From contig NZ_JAGXFD010000001.1 in NCBI RefSeq assembly GCF_020148005.1, forward strand, positions 921,232-985,231: DNA of 64,000 nucleotides, given 5' to 3'. Under the pieces are notes generated by a model, which was given only the letters and a program-made list of their open reading frames with translations, did no database searches and was not told where the DNA came from. Both the position numbers and the translations under genes were made by a program. Shown one piece after another: positions 40,625 to 48,931 of the stretch (its first letter is position 1; each line of letters starts with the position of its first letter). The DNA is from Modicisalibacter tunisiensis. GTDB lineage: Bacteria; Pseudomonadota; Gammaproteobacteria; Pseudomonadales; Halomonadaceae.

Positions 40625-41986
40625 ATGTCGAAGCAATCTCATGCCCAATGGTCATCCCGGCTGGCCTTCATTCTCGCCGCGGTAGGGTCGTCCGTCGGCC
40701 TTGGCAATATCTGGAAGTTCCCCTACATGACCGGCGAGAGCGGAGGCGGTGCCTTCGTGCTCATCTACCTGGTCTGCATCGCGCTGGTGGGCGTGCCCAT
40801 CCTGATGTCGGAATGGCTGATCGGCCGTCTCGGCCAGCGCAACCCGATCGCCTCGATGTCGCTGCTGACCCGGCGCTTCAAGCGCAGCCGTGCCTGGGTG
40901 CTGGTGGGGGTGTTCGGCATCCTCGGCGCCTACCTGATCCTGTCGTTCTACAGCGTGATCGGCGGCTGGGGGCTGGCCTACATCGAACTCGGCGCGAGCA
41001 ATGCCTTCGCCGGCCTGGACAGCGCGGCGGTGGGCGACATGTTCAGCGGCCTGCTGGCCGATCCGACGCGACTGCTGCTCTGGCACAGCCTGTTCATGCT
41101 GCTGACCATCGGCGTGGTGCTGGGCGGCGTGACCGGCGGCCTGGAGCGCGCCACCAAGCTGCTGATGCCGGCGCTGGTGGTACTGCTGGTGGTGCTGGTC
41201 GGCTATGCCGCGACCTCCGGGGCCTTCGCCGAGGGCGTGGCCTACCTGTTCACGCCGGACTTCTCCAGGCTGTCCAAGGACGGGGTGCTGGCCGCGCTGG
41301 GCCATGCCTTCTTCACGCTGAGCCTGGGCATGGGGATCATGATCGCCTACGGTTCCTACCTGCCGCAGGAGGTCAACATCGGGCGCAGCGCCCTCATCGT
41401 CGTGGTGATGGACACCGTGATCGCGCTGATGGCGGGGCTGGCCATCTTCCCGGTGGTCTTCGCCAACGAGCTGAGCCCGGCCGCCGGCCCGGGGCTGATC
41501 TTCCAGACCCTGCCGCTGGCGTTCGGCCACATGACCGGCGGCTGGCTGTTCGGCGTGCTGTTCTTCGTGCTGCTGGTGTTCGCCGCCTGGACCTCGGCGA
41601 TCTCGCTGCTCGAGCCGATCGTCGAATGGCTCGAGGAGCGCACCCCGCTGTCCCGCGTCGGCGCCACCCTGGTGGCCGGCGCCGCCACCTGGGCGCTGGG
41701 CATCGTCACCGTGCTGTCGTTCAACGTCTGGTCCGGCGTGGCGCCGCTGGGGGTGTTCGCCAAGTTCGACGGCATGACCATGTTCGACCTGCTGGACTAC
41801 TTCACCAGCAAGCTGATCCTGCCGCTGACCGGTCTGGCCGCAGTGCTGTTCGTGGGCTGGTGCATCGGCCGCGAGGAACTCCACGCGAACCTCAAGATGG
41901 GCGACGGCGCCTTCGCGCTGTGGCGTTTCGCGGCGCGCTACGTGGCCCCGCTGGGGGTGATCGTGGTCTTCCTCGGCAGCCTGTAG
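40625..41986 (+). CDS. Sodium-dependent transporter, SNF/NSS family
   Basis: This 453-residue inner-membrane protein belongs to the neurotransmitter:sodium symporter family. The first helix contains AAVGSSVGLGNIWKFPYMTGESGGGAFVLIY, the family signature with the unwound substrate and Na+ site. About eleven to twelve helices follow, and the second Na+-site region SLGMGIMIAYGSYLP is near residue 237. Substrate (amino acid or amine) cannot be read from sequence. AGGGTG precedes the ATG, after the structured 493-base region. A terminator follows. Confidence 0.92.
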   Translation: MSKQSHAQWSSRLAFILAAVGSSVGLGNIWKFPYMTGESGGGAFVLIYLVCIALVGVPILMSEWLIGRLGQRNPIASMSLLTRRFKRSRAWVLVGVFGILGAYLILSFYSVIGGWGLAYIELGASNAFAGLDSAAVGDMFSGLLADPTRLLLWHSLFMLLTIGVVLGGVTGGLERATKLLMPALVVLLVVLVGYAATSGAFAEGVAYLFTPDFSRLSKDGVLAALGHAFFTLSLGMGIMIAYGSYLPQEVNIGRSALIVVVMDTVIALMAGLAIFPVVFANELSPAAGPGLIFQTLPLAFGHMTGGWLFGVLFFVLLVFAAWTSAISLLEPIVEWLEERTPLSRVGATLVAGAATWALGIVTVLSFNVWSGVAPLGVFAKFDGMTMFDLLDYFTSKLILPLTGLAAVLFVGWCIGREELHANLKMGDGAFALWRFAARYVAPLGVIVVFLGSL

Positions 41987-42014
41987 GCGCCACCGAGGTC
42001 ATGCCGGCATCCCG

Positions 42015-42042
42015 CGCCCCGACCGTCAGGTCGGGGCGTTTT
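42015..42042 (+). terminator. Terminator after the sodium symporter gene
   Basis: A 10-bp stem CGCCCCGACC/GGTCGGGGCG with a GTCA loop is followed by TTTT. It lies between the symporter gene and a convergent small gene. Confidence 0.88.
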
Positions 42043-42050
42043 CGATGGAG

Positions 42051-42251
42051 CTACTGCAGGGCGTCGTCCTCGAAATCGGCGATGTCGCGCTCGAGCCGCC
42101 GAATCTCGTTGTGCATCTCGATGCCCCGGCGTGCGCGCAGGTAGCGGACGGCGGCGCTCTTCTTGCGGGTCTCGTGCTCGGCGACCTCCATGGTCATGAA
42201 GATGTCGAGAAGCTCGCTTCTGACGGCGCCCAGCTGTTCTCCATTATGCAT
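42051..42251 (-). CDS. Small charged protein of unknown function
   Basis: This 66-residue protein has no recognised domain. It is highly charged and mostly helical in character: an acidic first third, a basic middle (ETRKKSAAVRYLRARRGIEMH) and an acidic tail (RRLERDIADFEDDALQ). No signal peptide or membrane helix is present. A strong ribosome site AAGGAGAG lies 6 bases before the ATG, which supports it as a real gene. A 13-bp palindrome GTGTCAATGACAC at 42277-42289 lies just upstream. The middle loosely recalls small PA3496-type proteins, but I would not assign it. Confidence 0.6.
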   Translation of the reverse strand: MHNGEQLGAVRSELLDIFMTMEVAEHETRKKSAAVRYLRARRGIEMHNEIRRLERDIADFEDDALQ

Positions 42252-42450
42252 GTCGACTCTCCTTGCAGCGGCAAAGGTGTCAATGACACGTCATTTCTTA
42301 CTATACCCCAGTTGACAAAATCGTGACATTGAGGGCCGGGCTGCCGTTTTCCCCGCGGATTGGGCATACTGGGGGCGGCGATGACCCGCAGGGCCATCCC
42401 GCCGGCGCGCCGGTCGCCACGACCGGCCGATACAGCAAGAGGAGCGAACC

Positions 42451-43338
42451 GTGAGTCGTGCCCTATTCGATGAAATGCGACGTCGCATGGAGCACTTTCG
42501 TCGCTCCGAGCAGAAGGTGGCGCGCTTCGTGCTGCGTCATCCCGACGAGGTCATCCACATGCGCATCGTCGACCTGGCCACCGAGGCCAAGGTCAGCGAG
42601 CCGACCGTGGTGCGCTTCTGCCGGGCGCTGGGCTGCAGCGGCTTCCAGGACTTCAAGCTGCAGCTGGCGCAGATGCTGGCCGCCGGCAGCCAGTTCGCCC
42701 AGTTCTCGATGAACGACAGCGACAGCGTCGCCGAGTTTTCCCACAGCCTGTTCGACTCCACCATCGGCACGCTGCTCTCGGTGCGCGACCGGCTCGACAA
42801 CGACGCCCTGGGGCGCGCGGTCAACGCCCTGGCGATGGCCAATCGGGTCGAGTTCTACGGCTTCGGCGCCTCCGGCGCGGTGGCCTTCGACGCCCAGCAC
42901 AAGTTCTTCCGCCTGCAGATTTCCACCTCGGCCTACACCGACCCGCACATGCAGAACATGTCGGCGGCGACCCTCCAGGAGGGCGACGTGGTGGTGGCGA
43001 TCTCGCAGACCGGGCGCACCCGGGCGCTGGTCGACAGCGTGCGCCTGGCCCGCGAGAAGGGCGCCACGGTGATCGGGCTGTGCCCGAGCCGCTCGCCGCT
43101 GGCCGATGAGGTCAGCCTGCCGCTGTACATCGACGTCCACGAGGACACCGAGATCTACACGCCGATGAGCTCGCGCATCGCCCACCTGGTGATCATCGAC
43201 GTGCTCGCCGTGGGCGTGGCCAAGACCCGCGGGCCCAAGCTCGCCGAGCAGTTGAAGGCGGTCAAGCGCAGCCTCACGCCGCTGCGCTTCCCCGAGCCGG
43301 GCGAGGGCACCGGCAGCGAGTCCCCGGCGACGTCCTGA
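42451..43338 (+). CDS. HexR-like transcriptional regulator (RpiR family, SIS domain)
   Basis: This 295-residue regulator has an N-terminal RpiR helix-turn-helix (about 1-78, with VDLATEAKVSEPTVVRFCRALGCSGFQDFKLQL) and a SIS sugar-phosphate-binding domain from about 125 (VEFYGFGASGAVAFDAQHKFFRL, VAISQTGRTRALVDSVRLA). It most resembles HexR, the KDPG-responsive repressor of glucose and central carbon metabolism in gammaproteobacteria. No zwf or edd genes are beside it, so the name rests on sequence character. The start is a GTG with AGAGGAG upstream. The gap before it is shared with the divergent small gene. Confidence 0.83.
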   Translation: MSRALFDEMRRRMEHFRRSEQKVARFVLRHPDEVIHMRIVDLATEAKVSEPTVVRFCRALGCSGFQDFKLQLAQMLAAGSQFAQFSMNDSDSVAEFSHSLFDSTIGTLLSVRDRLDNDALGRAVNALAMANRVEFYGFGASGAVAFDAQHKFFRLQISTSAYTDPHMQNMSAATLQEGDVVVAISQTGRTRALVDSVRLAREKGATVIGLCPSRSPLADEVSLPLYIDVHEDTEIYTPMSSRIAHLVIIDVLAVGVAKTRGPKLAEQLKAVKRSLTPLRFPEPGEGTGSESPATS

Positions 43339-43390
43339 GGCGCCGATGTGCTAAGCTGGGCGCCCATTTCGCAGCTCGACAGCGGTATCC

Positions 43391-45640
43391 ATGGACGACG
43401 TTCTTTCGGGCGCAGGCTCGCCGGGCGCAGACTCGCCGGGCGACGTCTCGACGCTTCTCGACGACCTCAATCCGGCCCAGCGCGAGGCCGTCAGCGCGCC
43501 ACTGGGCAACATGCTGGTGCTGGCCGGCGCCGGCTCCGGCAAGACGCGGGTGCTGGTGCACCGCATCGCCTGGCTGCTGCAGGTCGAACGGCTCTCGCCC
43601 TACGCGATCCTCGCCGTGACCTTCACCAACAAGGCGGCCCGTGAGATGCGTACCCGCCTCGAGGCGCTGCTGGGACTCTCGCTGCGCAACATCTGGGTGG
43701 GCACCTTCCACTCCATCGCCCACCGCCTGCTGCGTACCCACTGGCAGGACGCGCGCCTGCCGCAGCACTTCCAGATCCTCGATGCCGACGACCAGCTGCG
43801 CCTGATCAAGCGCCTGCTCAAGGACTACAACATCGACGACGAGCGCTTCCCGCCGCGCCAGGTGCAGTACTTCATCTCCGGCTGCAAGGAGGAGGGCCTG
43901 CGTCCGCAGCAGGTGCAGACTCACGGTGACGCCTACCTGGGGCAGATGGTCGAGCTCTACGAGCGTTACCAGCTGACCTGCGAGCGCGGCGGGCTGGTCG
44001 ACTTCGGCGAGCTGCTGCTGCGCAGCCTCGAGCTGCTGCGCGACAATCCCCGGCTGCTGGCCCACTACCGCGAGCGCTTCGCCCACCTGCTGGTCGACGA
44101 GTTCCAGGACACCAACACCCTGCAGTACGCCTGGCTCAAGCTGCTCGCCGGCGAGCACAACGGCCTGACCGTGGTCGGCGACGACGACCAGTCGATCTAC
44201 GGCTGGCGCGGCGCGCGGGTCGAGAACATCCGCCGCTTCGAGCAGGAATTCCCGGGGACGCGTACCGTGCGCCTCGAGCAGAACTACCGCTCGACCAGCG
44301 CCATCCTCGATGCCGCCAACGCCCTGATCGGCCACAACACCGGGCGCATGGGCAAGGAGCTGTGGACCGCCGGGGCCAAGGGCGAGCCGATCTCCGTGTA
44401 TGCCGGCTTCAACGATCTGGACGAGTCGCGCTTCATCGTCGACACCATCAAGGAAAAGGTCGACGCGGGCTTCAATCGCCGCGAGATCGCCATCCTCTAC
44501 CGCTCCAACGCCCAGTCGCGGGTGATCGAGGAGACCCTGATCCGCCAGGGCGTGCCCTACCGCATCTATGGCGGCCAGCGCTTCTACGAGCGCCTGGAGA
44601 TCAAGAACGCCCTGGCCTACCTGCGCCTGCTGCTCAACCGCGAGGACGACGCCTCGCTGGAACGGGTGATCAACGTGCCGGCCCGCGGCATCGGCACCCG
44701 CACCGTGGAGATCCTGCGTGTGCGCGCCCGCGAGACCGGCACCTCGCTGTGGCAGGCCCTGCACGACAGCGTCAGCGACGCCACCCTCAAGGGCCGGGCG
44801 GCCAACGCCGTGACCGCCTTCGCCAACCTGATCGAGCGGCTCGACAACGACACCGCCGGCATGGCGCTCCACGAGATCATCGAGCACGTCAACACGGTGA
44901 CCGGGCTGGTCGAGCATCACCGCAACGAGAAGGGCGAGAAGGGCCAGGCCCGGGTCGAGAACCTCGAGGAGCTGGTCACCGCCGCCCGCGCCTTCACCCA
45001 GGGCGAGCCGCTGTCCCTGCAGGAGGTCGGCGAGGGCAGCGCGGCCCTCGAGCCGTTCCTCGCCGAGGCCGCGCTCAACGCCGGCGATCATGAAGCCGAC
45101 GAGTTCGAGGACGGCGTGCAGCTGATGACCCTGCACTCCGCCAAGGGCCTGGAGTTCCCGGTGGTGTTCATCGCCGGGGTCGAGGAGGGGCTGTTCCCGC
45201 ACAAGATGTCGCTGGAGGAGCCCGGGCGCCTCGAGGAGGAGCGCCGGCTGTGCTACGTCGGCGTGACCCGCGCCATGCACAAGCTCTACCTGACCCATGC
45301 CGAGCTGCGTCGGCTGCACGGCAAGGAGACCTTCCAGCGGCCGTCGCGGTTCCTGCGCGAGCTCCCCGAGAACCTGCTCGAGGAAGTCCGACTGCGCGGC
45401 CAGGTCTCGCGGCCGATGACCGCCTCGCGCCCGGCGCGCGGTCCCGCCCAGGACTCGGTCGACGGCGGCGGCGACCTGCCGGTGCTGTCGCTGGGCCAGC
45501 GGGTGCATCATCCGCTGTTCGGCGAGGGCGTGGTGCTCAATGCCGAGGGGCAGGGCGAGCGCGCCCGGGTCCAGGTGAGCTTCGAGGGCGAGGGCGACAA
45601 GTGGCTGGTGCTGGGGTTCGCCAGGCTGACTCCGCTGTAA
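43391..45640 (+). CDS. uvrD: DNA helicase II, UvrD
   Basis: This 749-residue SF1 helicase works in nucleotide excision and mismatch repair. After a non-conserved 25-residue N-terminus, LNPAQREAV starts the Q motif, Walker A is LAGAGSGKTRVL near residue 46, and FTNKAAREM follows. Motif II is LLVDEFQDTN, motif III is VVGDDDQSIYGWRGA, and motif V/VI are LMTLHSAKGLEFPVVFIAG and RRLCYVGVTRAM. The C-terminal Tudor-like end LGQRVHHPLFGEGVVLN matches UvrD rather than Rep. The N-terminus contains a 15-bp tandem repeat. No LexA site is obvious in the 52 bases upstream. Confidence 0.95.
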   Translation: MDDVLSGAGSPGADSPGDVSTLLDDLNPAQREAVSAPLGNMLVLAGAGSGKTRVLVHRIAWLLQVERLSPYAILAVTFTNKAAREMRTRLEALLGLSLRNIWVGTFHSIAHRLLRTHWQDARLPQHFQILDADDQLRLIKRLLKDYNIDDERFPPRQVQYFISGCKEEGLRPQQVQTHGDAYLGQMVELYERYQLTCERGGLVDFGELLLRSLELLRDNPRLLAHYRERFAHLLVDEFQDTNTLQYAWLKLLAGEHNGLTVVGDDDQSIYGWRGARVENIRRFEQEFPGTRTVRLEQNYRSTSAILDAANALIGHNTGRMGKELWTAGAKGEPISVYAGFNDLDESRFIVDTIKEKVDAGFNRREIAILYRSNAQSRVIEETLIRQGVPYRIYGGQRFYERLEIKNALAYLRLLLNREDDASLERVINVPARGIGTRTVEILRVRARETGTSLWQALHDSVSDATLKGRAANAVTAFANLIERLDNDTAGMALHEIIEHVNTVTGLVEHHRNEKGEKGQARVENLEELVTAARAFTQGEPLSLQEVGEGSAALEPFLAEAALNAGDHEADEFEDGVQLMTLHSAKGLEFPVVFIAGVEEGLFPHKMSLEEPGRLEEERRLCYVGVTRAMHKLYLTHAELRRLHGKETFQRPSRFLRELPENLLEEVRLRGQVSRPMTASRPARGPAQDSVDGGGDLPVLSLGQRVHHPLFGEGVVLNAEGQGERARVQVSFEGEGDKWLVLGFARLTPL

Positions 45641-45661
45641 CCTCCGGACGGGACGTGTCAC

Positions 45662-46120
45662 ATGAAGAAGAAATGGTTTCCCGAGCTGTTCGACAACTGG
45701 GCGCGGCTGTCCGGCTACCAGCGCTTCGAGCGGCTGGTCTCGCTGGTGCTGACCGTGGCGATCGGCGCCACGGTGCTGACCGCGCTCTACTATCTGGTGA
45801 TGCACGTCGTCGAGCTGCTGTTCGTGCAGACCCGCGACCCCTTCGACTACCGGGTCTTCCAGGCGGTCTTCGACATGATCCTCACCGTGCTGATCGCCAT
45901 GGAGTTCAACAACTCCATCGTCCGCACCATGGAGGGCGGCGGCGGGTTCATCCATGTCGAGATCGTGGTGCTGATCGCGATCATGGCGCTGGTGCGCAAG
46001 TTCATGGTGCTCGACTTCGAGGCCGTCGAGCCGTTCAAGATCCTCGCCCTGGCCGCCGCCGTGCTGGGGCTGGGCGTGTGCTACTGGCTGGTTCGCCACG
46101 GCAACCGCAACGGCGACTGA
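45662..46120 (+). CDS. PsiE-like phosphate-starvation-inducible membrane protein
   Basis: This 152-residue protein has four predicted membrane helices: LVLTVAIGATVLTALYYLVMHVVELLF, FQAVFDMILTVLIAMEF, VEIVVLIAIMALVRKFMVLD and ILALAAAVLGLGVCYWLV. The FDMILTVLIAMEFNNSI segment and the motif with Arg-Lys in ALVRKFMVLDF fit the PsiE family. In E. coli psiE responds to phosphate starvation; its biochemical role is unknown. It lies 21 bases after uvrD. I see no Pho box directly before it, so it is likely cotranscribed with uvrD. Confidence 0.78.
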   Translation: MKKKWFPELFDNWARLSGYQRFERLVSLVLTVAIGATVLTALYYLVMHVVELLFVQTRDPFDYRVFQAVFDMILTVLIAMEFNNSIVRTMEGGGGFIHVEIVVLIAIMALVRKFMVLDFEAVEPFKILALAAAVLGLGVCYWLVRHGNRNGD

Positions 46121-46254
46121 GCGCCATCCTCCTGCCTTGCCGGTCAAATAAGCCCTGACGCATACTGTGGCCTTTCGGGCGCTGGCCGCGCCCGAGGACC
46201 GGACACACCCTCTAACCGGGGTGACAAGAACGCCAAAAAAGGAGTCACGCCTGC

Positions 46255-47340
46255 ATGCAACGACGCAAGTTTCTGACGACACTGGGGGCCGGCGCCGCCG
46301 GCGTCGCGGCCGCGCCCTTCGTTTCCACCGCCCGTGCGCAGGACACCATCCGCTGGAAGATGGTCACCTCCTGGCCCAAGAACTTCCCCGCGCTGGGGAC
46401 CGGCGCCAACGACTTCGCCAGGCGCATCGGCGAGCTGTCCGGGGGCCGGATGCAGGTCGACGTCTATGGCGCCGGCGAGCTGGTGCCGGCCCTCGAGGTC
46501 TTCGACGCGGTCTCCGAGGGCACCGCCCAGATGGGCCACTCCGCCTCCTACTACTGGCGCGGCAAGGTGCCGGCGGCGCAGTTCTTCACCGCCGTGCCGT
46601 TCGGCATGAACACCACCGAAACCAATGCCTGGCTGTACCAGGGCGGCGGCATGGCGCTGTGGGACGAGCTCTACGCGGGGCACAATCTCAAGCCCTTCGC
46701 GGTGGGCAACACCGGCACCCAGATGGCCGGCTGGTTCAAGAAGGAGATCCATTCGCTGGAGGACATGCAGGGGCTGAAGATCCGCCTGCCCGGACTCGCC
46801 GGCGAGGTGATGAACCGCATCGGCGCCACCGCCCTGACCATTCCCGGCTCGGAGATCTTCACCTCCATGCAGACCGGGGTGCTCGACGCCGCCGACTGGG
46901 TGGGCCCCTACAACGACCTGGCCTTCGGGCTCTACCAGGTCGCCGACTACTACTACACCTCGGCCTGGAACGAGCCCAGCGCGATCCTCGAGGGCACGGT
47001 CAATCTCGAGGCCTGGCAGGCGCTGCCCGACGACCTCAAGGTGGTGGTGCAGGAAGCCGCGCGCAGCGCCAACCTGGCGATGATCGACGAGTTCACCTTC
47101 CGCAACGCCGAGGCGCTCAGGACGCTGGTCGAGGAACACGACGTGCAGCTGCGCTCGTTGCCCGACGACGTGCTCAAGGCGCTCGCCGAGGCCTCGCAGA
47201 AGGTCCTGCAGGAGCAGGCCGGCAGCGATCCGGCGTCGAAGAAGATCTTCGACTCCTACCGCGACTTCCAGCAGCAGGTGCGCCGCTACACCGACATCGG
47301 CGAGTTCGCCTATCTCAAGAATCGCGCCATGGTCGGCTGA
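46255..47340 (+). CDS. TRAP transporter substrate-binding protein (DctP family), Tat-exported
   Basis: This 361-residue periplasmic protein has a twin-arginine type signal (MQRRKFLTTLGAGAAGVAAAPFVSTARAQ) and a DctP/TakP-type ligand domain: WKMVTSWPKNFPALGTGANDFARRIGELSGG at the start, LPGLAGEVMNRIGATALTIPGSEIFTSMQTGVLDAADWVGPYND near residue 180. The latter form is typical of TRAP binding proteins for 2-oxo acids or mono-carboxylates. The DctQ and DctM membrane genes are not adjacent, so it either serves a permease elsewhere or is an orphan. AAAGGAG lies before the ATG. Confidence 0.88.
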   Translation: MQRRKFLTTLGAGAAGVAAAPFVSTARAQDTIRWKMVTSWPKNFPALGTGANDFARRIGELSGGRMQVDVYGAGELVPALEVFDAVSEGTAQMGHSASYYWRGKVPAAQFFTAVPFGMNTTETNAWLYQGGGMALWDELYAGHNLKPFAVGNTGTQMAGWFKKEIHSLEDMQGLKIRLPGLAGEVMNRIGATALTIPGSEIFTSMQTGVLDAADWVGPYNDLAFGLYQVADYYYTSAWNEPSAILEGTVNLEAWQALPDDLKVVVQEAARSANLAMIDEFTFRNAEALRTLVEEHDVQLRSLPDDVLKALAEASQKVLQEQAGSDPASKKIFDSYRDFQQQVRRYTDIGEFAYLKNRAMVG

Positions 47341-47343
47341 GGA

Positions 47344-47367
47344 CCCGGGCCGACGCTGTCGGCCGGG
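47344..47367. terminator. Hairpin between convergent genes
   Basis: CCCGGGCCGAC and GTCGGCCGGG pair with one bulged G around a GCT loop, between the TRAP binding protein gene and the convergent thioesterase gene. No T-run is seen on either strand. Confidence 0.35.
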
Positions 47368-47370
47368 ACA

Positions 47371-47787
47371 TCAGAGGTCTTCCCGGCTGCTGTCGGGCAC
47401 CGGTCGAATGCGGCCGTTGTCATCCAGCGCCACCATCACGAAGCGCGCCTCGGTGACCTTGTGCATCTCGGGGTCGCGCTCGTGGGGCGAACGGATCCAC
47501 ACCTCGACATCGATGGTGATCGAGCTGCGGCCGATCTCGCGCACCGCGGTGAAGATGCCGACCACCGAGCCGATGCGCACCGGGCAGAGGAAGTCCATCG
47601 CCTCGATCGCCACCGTGGCGGTCCGCCCGTGGGCCTGGCGGCCGGCGCACAGCTCGGCGGCCTGGTCCATCTGATTGACCAGCCAGCCGCCGCTGATGTC
47701 GCCGTAGAGGTTGGTGTCCTGGCGACTGGCCAGCACCTTGAGGGTCAGGTCGCCGCGGGGCGCGGGCGCGTCATCGAGGTCGGTCAT
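47371..47787 (-). CDS. YciA-like acyl-CoA thioesterase
   Basis: This 138-residue hotdog-fold protein hydrolyses acyl-CoA esters. The segment NLYGDISGGWLVNQMDQAAELCAGRQAHGRT contains the conserved helix with the catalytic Asp, and AIEAMDFLCPVRIGSVVGIFTAVREIGRSSITIDVEVW matches the YciA/acot group. The start is the ATG at 47787 with GAAGGGAAT upstream; a much longer open frame beyond it crosses the divergent phoU promoter region and is not conserved in character. The substrate range is not readable from sequence. Confidence 0.9.
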   Translation of the reverse strand: MTDLDDAPAPRGDLTLKVLASRQDTNLYGDISGGWLVNQMDQAAELCAGRQAHGRTATVAIEAMDFLCPVRIGSVVGIFTAVREIGRSSITIDVEVWIRSPHERDPEMHKVTEARFVMVALDDNGRIRPVPDSSREDL

Positions 47788-48117
47788 GGTCGATTCCCTT
47801 CCGGCACGTATTGTTGTCACCTTGCAGGCCGCCATCTTAAACGGCCGTGACGCCGAGCGACCAGCCTTGCCGTGCACGTCGTGGCGTGTCCCGGCTTCCT
47901 GCGCGCGCTCGACTGTGACTACAATCGGAGACAAGCGGACCGGCGACTGTCGTGAATGCCGGTCCGCCGGATGTCGGTGTCGTGGATTCATCGGAATGCA
48001 ATCTTGTTCCGGCATCATCGCCGTCAGCGGTTTCATGCCCGGAACACCATCCGCGTCTGGCGCTCAGCGAATTTTACCCCATCGGCCGCCGGTTCCTGCG
48101 CGGCCCCGGAGAACGTC
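47788..48117 (+). promoter_or_regulatory. Divergent promoter region between yciA-like and phoU genes
   Basis: These 330 bases hold no gene. A TACAAT at 47920-47925 with TTCCTG at 47896-47901 (18 bases apart) is a possible phoU promoter, which would leave a leader of about 185 bases. I see no Pho box here by eye. Confidence 0.4.
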
Positions 48118-48846
48118 GTGGACATCACCAGCGAGACTCACAGTCAGCATATTTCCAAGCAGTTCAACCAGGAACTCGAGGAACTCAAGACCCACCTGAT
48201 GGCGATGGGCGGGCTGGTCGAGAAACAGGTGCAGGAGGCCGTCACCGCGCTGCTCGACTCCGATACCCGGCTGGCCGAGCGCGTGCGCGACAACGACAAG
48301 GCCGTCAACGAGATGCAGCTGAAGATCGACGACGAGTGTACCCGGGTGCTGGCGCGCCGGCAGCCGGCGGCCTCCGACCTGCGGCTGGTGCTGGCGGTGA
48401 CCCGCGCTACCTCGGACCTCGAGCGCATCGGCGACGAGGCCTGCAAGATCGCGCGCAATGCCATCGCGCTGGCCGAGGCCGGACGCCAGGTGCACGGCTT
48501 CGTCGAGGTTCGCCACATCAGCGAGCACGTGCGCAACATGATCCGCGATGCCCTGACGGCGTTCACCCGCTTCGATACCGAGCTGGCCCTGAAGGTGGCC
48601 CAGGAGGACGATGCCGTGGACAGTGAATACACCAGCGCCATGCGCTCGCTGATGACCTTCATGATGGAGGATCCGCGCTCGATCAGCTCGATTCTCAGCG
48701 TGATGTGGATCCTGCGGGCGCTGGAGCGCATCGGCGACCACGCCGACAACCTGGCCGAGTACGTCATCTACCTGGTCAAGGGGCTGGATGTCCGCCACCG
48801 CAACATCCACTCGCTTGACGATTCCTCGCTGACCGGTAAAGGTTGA
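48118..48846 (+). CDS. phoU: PhoU, negative regulator of phosphate signalling
   Basis: This 242-residue all-helical protein has two PhoU domains: the first around FNQELEELKTHLMAMGGLVEKQVQEAV and TRATSDLERIGDEACKIARNA, the second around LALKVAQEDDAVDSEY and MWILRALERIGDHADNLAEYVIYLVKG. The two E/DRIGDxAxxIA metal-binding signatures are clear. It links the Pst phosphate importer to PhoR. I start at the GTG at 48118, which has GGAGA 6 bases upstream. The pst genes are not adjacent, but phoR-phoB lie 0.9 kb away. Confidence 0.93.
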   Translation: MDITSETHSQHISKQFNQELEELKTHLMAMGGLVEKQVQEAVTALLDSDTRLAERVRDNDKAVNEMQLKIDDECTRVLARRQPAASDLRLVLAVTRATSDLERIGDEACKIARNAIALAEAGRQVHGFVEVRHISEHVRNMIRDALTAFTRFDTELALKVAQEDDAVDSEYTSAMRSLMTFMMEDPRSISSILSVMWILRALERIGDHADNLAEYVIYLVKGLDVRHRNIHSLDDSSLTGKG

Positions 48847-48877
48847 CCCCGGCGGCCCGCGGGGCCGTCGTCGACCC

Positions 48878-48913
48878 CGGCCGTCGCCCGTGCGACGGCC
48901 GTATCGTTGCTCT
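48878..48913 (+). terminator. Probable terminator after phoU
   Basis: A 10-bp stem CGGCCGTCGC/GCGACGGCCG with a CCGT loop is followed by a moderately T-rich tail (TATCGTTGCTCTT). It lies just before cysZ. Confidence 0.5.
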
Positions 48914-48931
48914 TGCGGGAACCCTCCGATC

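Noticed and set aside
43274-46282. A 1002-codon open frame on the minus strand opposite uvrD and its neighbours
   Set aside because: It is the antisense of clear genes, has low-complexity His/Gln/Val-rich composition and no domain; GC-rich DNA keeps such frames open.
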